Assembly (NCBI GenBank): GCA_024635885.1
Contig: JAGXIA010000110.1
Location: forward strand, 1 to 17,353
Reading direction: 5' to 3'
Length of the DNA stretch: 17,353 nucleotides
Origin: Helicobacteraceae bacterium
Lineage (GTDB): Bacteria > Campylobacterota > Campylobacteria > Campylobacterales > Sulfurimonadaceae
The notes under the pieces were generated by a model, which worked only from the letters and a program-made list of their open reading frames with translations, was not told the origin of the DNA and ran no database searches. Positions within the stretch are counted from its first letter, which is position 1. The number at the start of each line of letters is the position of its first letter. Positions 15,083 through 17,353 of the stretch are shown here, piece by piece. The translations under genes were made by a program, and so were the position numbers.

Positions 15083-15411
15083 GCGCTTACCTCACTTAAA
15101 ATACATCTAAAACACGTCTCTTGGTCATTACAACTTACACATGCCGGAGCTATAGAGTCTATGCACTCATACAGGTACTTTTTCCAGAGTTTATCTTTTG
15201 GCTTGTCTTTAGCCAGTGAAGTAAAGTTTTCCATCATAAATCTTCCCATCTCTGTTCTGCTTTTAAAACCTAAATCTTCATAGAGATGGTTCATCTCGAG
15301 TGATGTTTTAGCAACCTCATCAGCTAAAAATTCTTTGGCATGTGGATTTGAGGCATTTGCAACTAAAAGGTTTTTAACATCTTCATACATTTTTATGTGT
15401 TCTTTATTCAT
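15079..15411 (-). CDS. nifQ: Short NifQ-like protein
   Basis: A 110-residue protein matching the C-terminal part of NifQ, which donates molybdenum for FeMo-cofactor synthesis through a Mo-Fe-S cluster. The match runs through NHLYEDLGFKSRTEM (41-55), FMMENFTSLAKD and LWKKYLYEC (75-83), then APACVSCNDQETCF. NifQ normally has a Cx4Cx2Cx5C ligand set; here Cys91, Cys94 and Cys100 fit the last three, but the first position is Ser86, with extra cysteines at 83 and 103. It lacks roughly the first 60-80 residues of typical NifQ proteins. The ATG at 15411 forms an ATGA overlap with the flavodiiron stop; an in-frame start at 15546 would overlap that gene by 139 bases and add a low-complexity tail, so I reject it. 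The symbol reflects family, not proven function. Confidence 0.72.
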   Translation of the reverse strand: MNKEHIKMYEDVKNLLVANASNPHAKEFLADEVAKTSLEMNHLYEDLGFKSRTEMGRFMMENFTSLAKDKPKDKLWKKYLYECIDSIAPACVSCNDQETCFRCILSEVSA

Positions 15412-16637
15412 ATCTCCATCTCCACCATTTTTCCCATTGTTATTTCTGCAACTTCTTGACCAAAAAGGACACAAGCCTTTAATTCTTCGTCTGTCGGAAT
15501 AAGTTTGATTTTTAAAGGAGAAACAGGGAGTCTGAACTTCAACCAACGCATACGGTCATGTAACATTTCAGGTGCTTCACCTGTCCAGCCGTAAGAACCG
15601 AAACTAGCTCCTATTTTCCCACCACTCTCTAAATATGCCATACAGGAAAGTAAGTCCCATGCCGGCTTTACTGCATCTCCGTTAATAGTCGGTGAACCGA
15701 CGATAATCGCATCAGACTCTTCAAGCAGGTCAATCATATTTCGCTCATCCAAAGATGCCAAGTCATACATACTTGCGACTACACCCTCAACTAAATCCGC
15801 ACCCTCCATAATCTTTTTTGCCATTTCCTGTGTATTGTCATAACTTGACATATAAAAGACTGAAATCATCTTTTGACCAAACTCATGTTTTCTAAATTTT
15901 TCCTCACTACTCCACTGGGCATATTTATCTAAATAATACTGAGGGTTTGAGCGTAAAATTGGGCCATGCAATGGAGCAATGATGTCAATGTCAAATTGAG
16001 CATAAAGTTTTAGCGCCTGGCGTACATACTGCTTAAACGGACGCATAATATGGTCATAATAGTATTTAAAAGCGTAAGAGAAATCACCGACTTTATCATC
16101 AAAAAGTCTTTCATCGTAATAGTGACTTCCAAAAACATCACCACTGAATAAAATCTTGTCTTCATGCAAGTATGAGCTCATAGTATCTGGCCAATGCAAA
16201 AACGGTGTGCTTAAGAACTCTATTGTTTTGTCTCCAAGAGAGATTATTTTACCAGTATTTGCTACTTCAAAAGGGATATCTCTTTTGATTAGACCTTTTA
16301 ACATCATTACAGCTCTTCCTGAGATAATAAGCTCAGCATTAGGAGCTTTCTCCATTAGTTCAATAAGTGCACCGGAATGGTCAGGTTCAAGGTGATGAAG
16401 CACAATATATTTTATTTCATCATACTCGCATAAGCGTTCCAGAGCATTAAAAAAGTCTTCAGAAAACTCTTTTTTAACAGTGTCCATTACAGCAACTCCC
16501 TCGCTTCCACGAACGAGGTAACTGTTGTACGAACTGCCGTTAGCTGTTTTCATAATAATATCAAAAGTACGGATTTGCGGGTCAAATGCCCCTATAAAGT
16601 TTACACTCTCTGTAACTTTTGTGATTTCGCCGAGCAT
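15408..16637 (-). CDS. fprA: Flavodiiron protein (FprA type)
   Basis: A 409-residue A-type flavoprotein with two domains. The metallo-beta-lactamase-like domain (about 1-250) keeps all diiron ligands: His82, Glu84, Asp86 and His87 in HLEPDH, His148 in LHWPD, Asp167 in SGDVFG and His224 in PLHGP. The flavodoxin-like domain (about 257-405) starts with VFYMSSYDNTQEMA, the FMN phosphate loop, and contains VGSPTINGD and GSYGWTGEAP around the flavin. No rubredoxin or extra reductase domain is fused. Such proteins reduce O2 or NO to water or N2O in the cytoplasm. FprA genes are known in nif loci, for example in Rhodobacter capsulatus. Here the ferredoxin encoded one base upstream is an obvious candidate electron donor, and scavenging O2 near nitrogenase is the likely role. 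Confidence 0.92.
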   Translation of the reverse strand: MLGEITKVTESVNFIGAFDPQIRTFDIIMKTANGSSYNSYLVRGSEGVAVMDTVKKEFSEDFFNALERLCEYDEIKYIVLHHLEPDHSGALIELMEKAPNAELIISGRAVMMLKGLIKRDIPFEVANTGKIISLGDKTIEFLSTPFLHWPDTMSSYLHEDKILFSGDVFGSHYYDERLFDDKVGDFSYAFKYYYDHIMRPFKQYVRQALKLYAQFDIDIIAPLHGPILRSNPQYYLDKYAQWSSEEKFRKHEFGQKMISVFYMSSYDNTQEMAKKIMEGADLVEGVVASMYDLASLDERNMIDLLEESDAIIVGSPTINGDAVKPAWDLLSCMAYLESGGKIGASFGSYGWTGEAPEMLHDRMRWLKFRLPVSPLKIKLIPTDEELKACVLFGQEVAEITMGKMVEMEI

Positions 16638-16930
16638 TAGAAGCCATACGAGATTACAATCTCGCCCTCATCAGCTTTAACGCTGCATTGGCACATCAAT
16701 CGCAGTCCGCTTACATCGCTTGCTAAAATTTCAAGTGCTCTAATCTCTTTTTCATTTTTATCGTTTAAGTATTGCATACCGGACTTGACCTTAGCTATAC
16801 ATGTCAGACAATCACCGACACGGCATCCAAATTCCATAGAAGCACCTGTCTTAGTGGCTACATATCGAAGTGATTTATCCTTTGGTACTTTGACATTAAT
16901 ATTATCATCTTCTAAAAAAATATTTATCAT
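16637..16930 (-). CDS. [2Fe-2S] ferredoxin
   Basis: A 97-residue ferredoxin of the plant/bacterial beta-grasp type. Cluster ligands are Cys36, Cys41 and Cys44 (C-x4-C-x2-C in GCRVGDCLTC) and Cys80 in RLMCQC, with an additional Cys82. The protein is short, soluble and acidic, with no extra domain. A strong ribosome site (AAGAGGGAC) precedes its ATG. Its stop overlaps the flavodiiron ATG by one base. [2Fe-2S] ferredoxins of this kind occur in several nif loci, where they supply electrons for nitrogenase or for cofactor assembly; here the nearest partner is the flavodiiron protein. The exact partner cannot be determined from the sequence. Confidence 0.92.
   Translation of the reverse strand: MINIFLEDDNINVKVPKDKSLRYVATKTGASMEFGCRVGDCLTCIAKVKSGMQYLNDKNEKEIRALEILASDVSGLRLMCQCSVKADEGEIVISYGF
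16649..16664. repeat. 16-base inverted repeat at the ferredoxin/flavodiiron junction
   Basis: CGAGATTACAATCTCG is a near-perfect palindrome inside the last codons of the ferredoxin gene, 12 bases before the flavodiiron ATG. In RNA it could form a 6-bp stem (three G-C pairs) with a TGTA loop. It is constrained by coding (EIVIS), so it may be accidental. Confidence 0.5.
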
Positions 16931-16992
16931 AAAAGTCCCTCTTTCTTATAAGAGTTTTTAATGCATTTCTTGTTCTAGATGTAGTATTTAAT

Positions 16993-17316
16993 CTACTTAC
17001 TTGTCCCATACATTAACTGAAGGTAATCATGTATATCACTGAGAAAAAATAGTCTATTATCACGTTCTTCAAAGTGACCTACCCATCCGGCATCATTTTT
17101 CAATACTTCTTGAGAGGGGTGTACAAACTCGTTATATGGCAAGAGTGCTTTGAGTGGTCCACAATCATTTATCGCATTTGTAACAGCTTCAAATAAATCA
17201 TCAAGAGCTTCAACATCATCCGTTAAATATAATAAACCATCTTTTTTGAAAAAACGGTATATATTTAAAATTTTCTCAGCTTCACTGTTTTTAGACTTTT
17301 TCATTTTTAAATTCAT
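16993..17316 (-). CDS. Small unknown protein upstream of ferredoxin
   Basis: A 107-residue soluble protein that I do not recognise. It begins with a basic stretch (MNLKMKKSKNSEAEK) and continues with an acidic helical segment (YLTDDVEALDDLFEAVTNA). A single Cys lies in INDCGPLKALLP, and it ends with an aromatic-rich part (DAGWVGHFEERDNRLFF, then IHDYLQLMYG). No metal-binding or membrane motif is visible. AGAGGA lies a suitable distance before the ATG. It is in the same orientation as the ferredoxin, 62 bases upstream of it, so it is probably the most upstream gene of this operon inside the window. Its function is open; position suggests a link to nitrogen fixation. Confidence 0.75.
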   Translation of the reverse strand: MNLKMKKSKNSEAEKILNIYRFFKKDGLLYLTDDVEALDDLFEAVTNAINDCGPLKALLPYNEFVHPSQEVLKNDAGWVGHFEERDNRLFFLSDIHDYLQLMYGTSK

Positions 17317-17353
17317 AAACAGAATCCTCTATTTTTTATTGGTTCCTACAACA

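Noticed and set aside
15412..15546. Longer N-terminus for the NifQ-like protein
   Set aside because: It would lie inside the flavodiiron gene and give a low-complexity tail; the ATGA junction at 15411 supports the shorter form.
16939..16954. Hairpin CTCTT/AAGAG overlapping the ferredoxin ribosome site
   Set aside because: A 5-bp stem is too short to claim a regulatory RNA in such AT-rich sequence.
16931..17353. Sigma-54/NifA promoter (TGGC-N8-TTGC type and TGT-N10-ACA) ahead of the ferredoxin or the small upstream gene
   Set aside because: I looked on the minus strand and saw no convincing -24/-12 pair or activator site; the operon promoter is probably outside the window.
1..17353. CRISPR arrays, tRNA or rRNA genes, insertion sequences
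   Set aside because: No regularly spaced repeats, cloverleaf-like or rRNA-like segments, or transposase motifs were seen on either strand.

Overview
The window looks like a low-GC Campylobacterota chromosome, most like Sulfurimonas or a close relative. This is an inference from gene content, AT-rich codon use and tightly packed ATGA-overlapping genes; no rRNA or marker gene is present to confirm it. Two large operons face each other, with one small secreted-protein gene between them.

Left edge (1-1426): the probable 3' tail of an unidentified gene, then a class C beta-lactamase-like serine hydrolase lipoprotein. Its Asn/Ile/Lys-rich, very AT-rich composition differs from the operon that follows. 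A noncoding gap with a candidate extended -10 element comes next.

Plus-strand operon (1427-10973): ten genes, most overlapping by 1-14 bases. They encode a flavin halogenase-like oxidoreductase, a small hotdog dehydratase, a MIO-type aromatic amino acid ammonia-lyase, a FabG-like ketoreductase, a GT2 glycosyltransferase, an LpxL-like acyltransferase, a four-helix membrane protein, a LolA-like protein, an MMPL exporter and a short acyl-CoA/ACP ligase. This is the tailoring, starter-unit and export half of an aryl polyene/flexirubin-type pigment cluster. The lyase would make a cinnamate or coumarate starter, the ligase would activate it, the ketoreductase and dehydratase would build the polyene, and the remaining proteins would attach it to a lipid and move it to the outer membrane. 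No ketosynthase or acyl carrier protein is in the window, so the chain-extending genes must lie elsewhere.

Middle (10974-11618): a convergent gap and a secreted cysteine-rich protein (minus strand) with three copies of a C-x2-[WY]-[DE]-x-F-x3-C motif.

Minus-strand operon (17316 down to 11619): a small unknown protein, a [2Fe-2S] ferredoxin, a flavodiiron protein, a short NifQ-like protein, a MoxR-type AAA+ ATPase, a DUF2201-like VWA protein, an unknown 233-residue protein, a small winged-helix-like protein and an ArsC-fold nitrogenase-associated protein. The NifQ-like protein and the nitrogenase-associated protein mark this as an accessory part of a nitrogen-fixation locus; the nitrogenase genes would be expected beyond the right edge. 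The MoxR/VWA pair next to NifQ is the least explained and most interesting part: it could be a chaperone module for nitrogenase or molybdenum-cofactor maturation. The small NifQ has an altered cysteine ligand set, and the VWA protein has lost the Glu of its HExxH-like motif.
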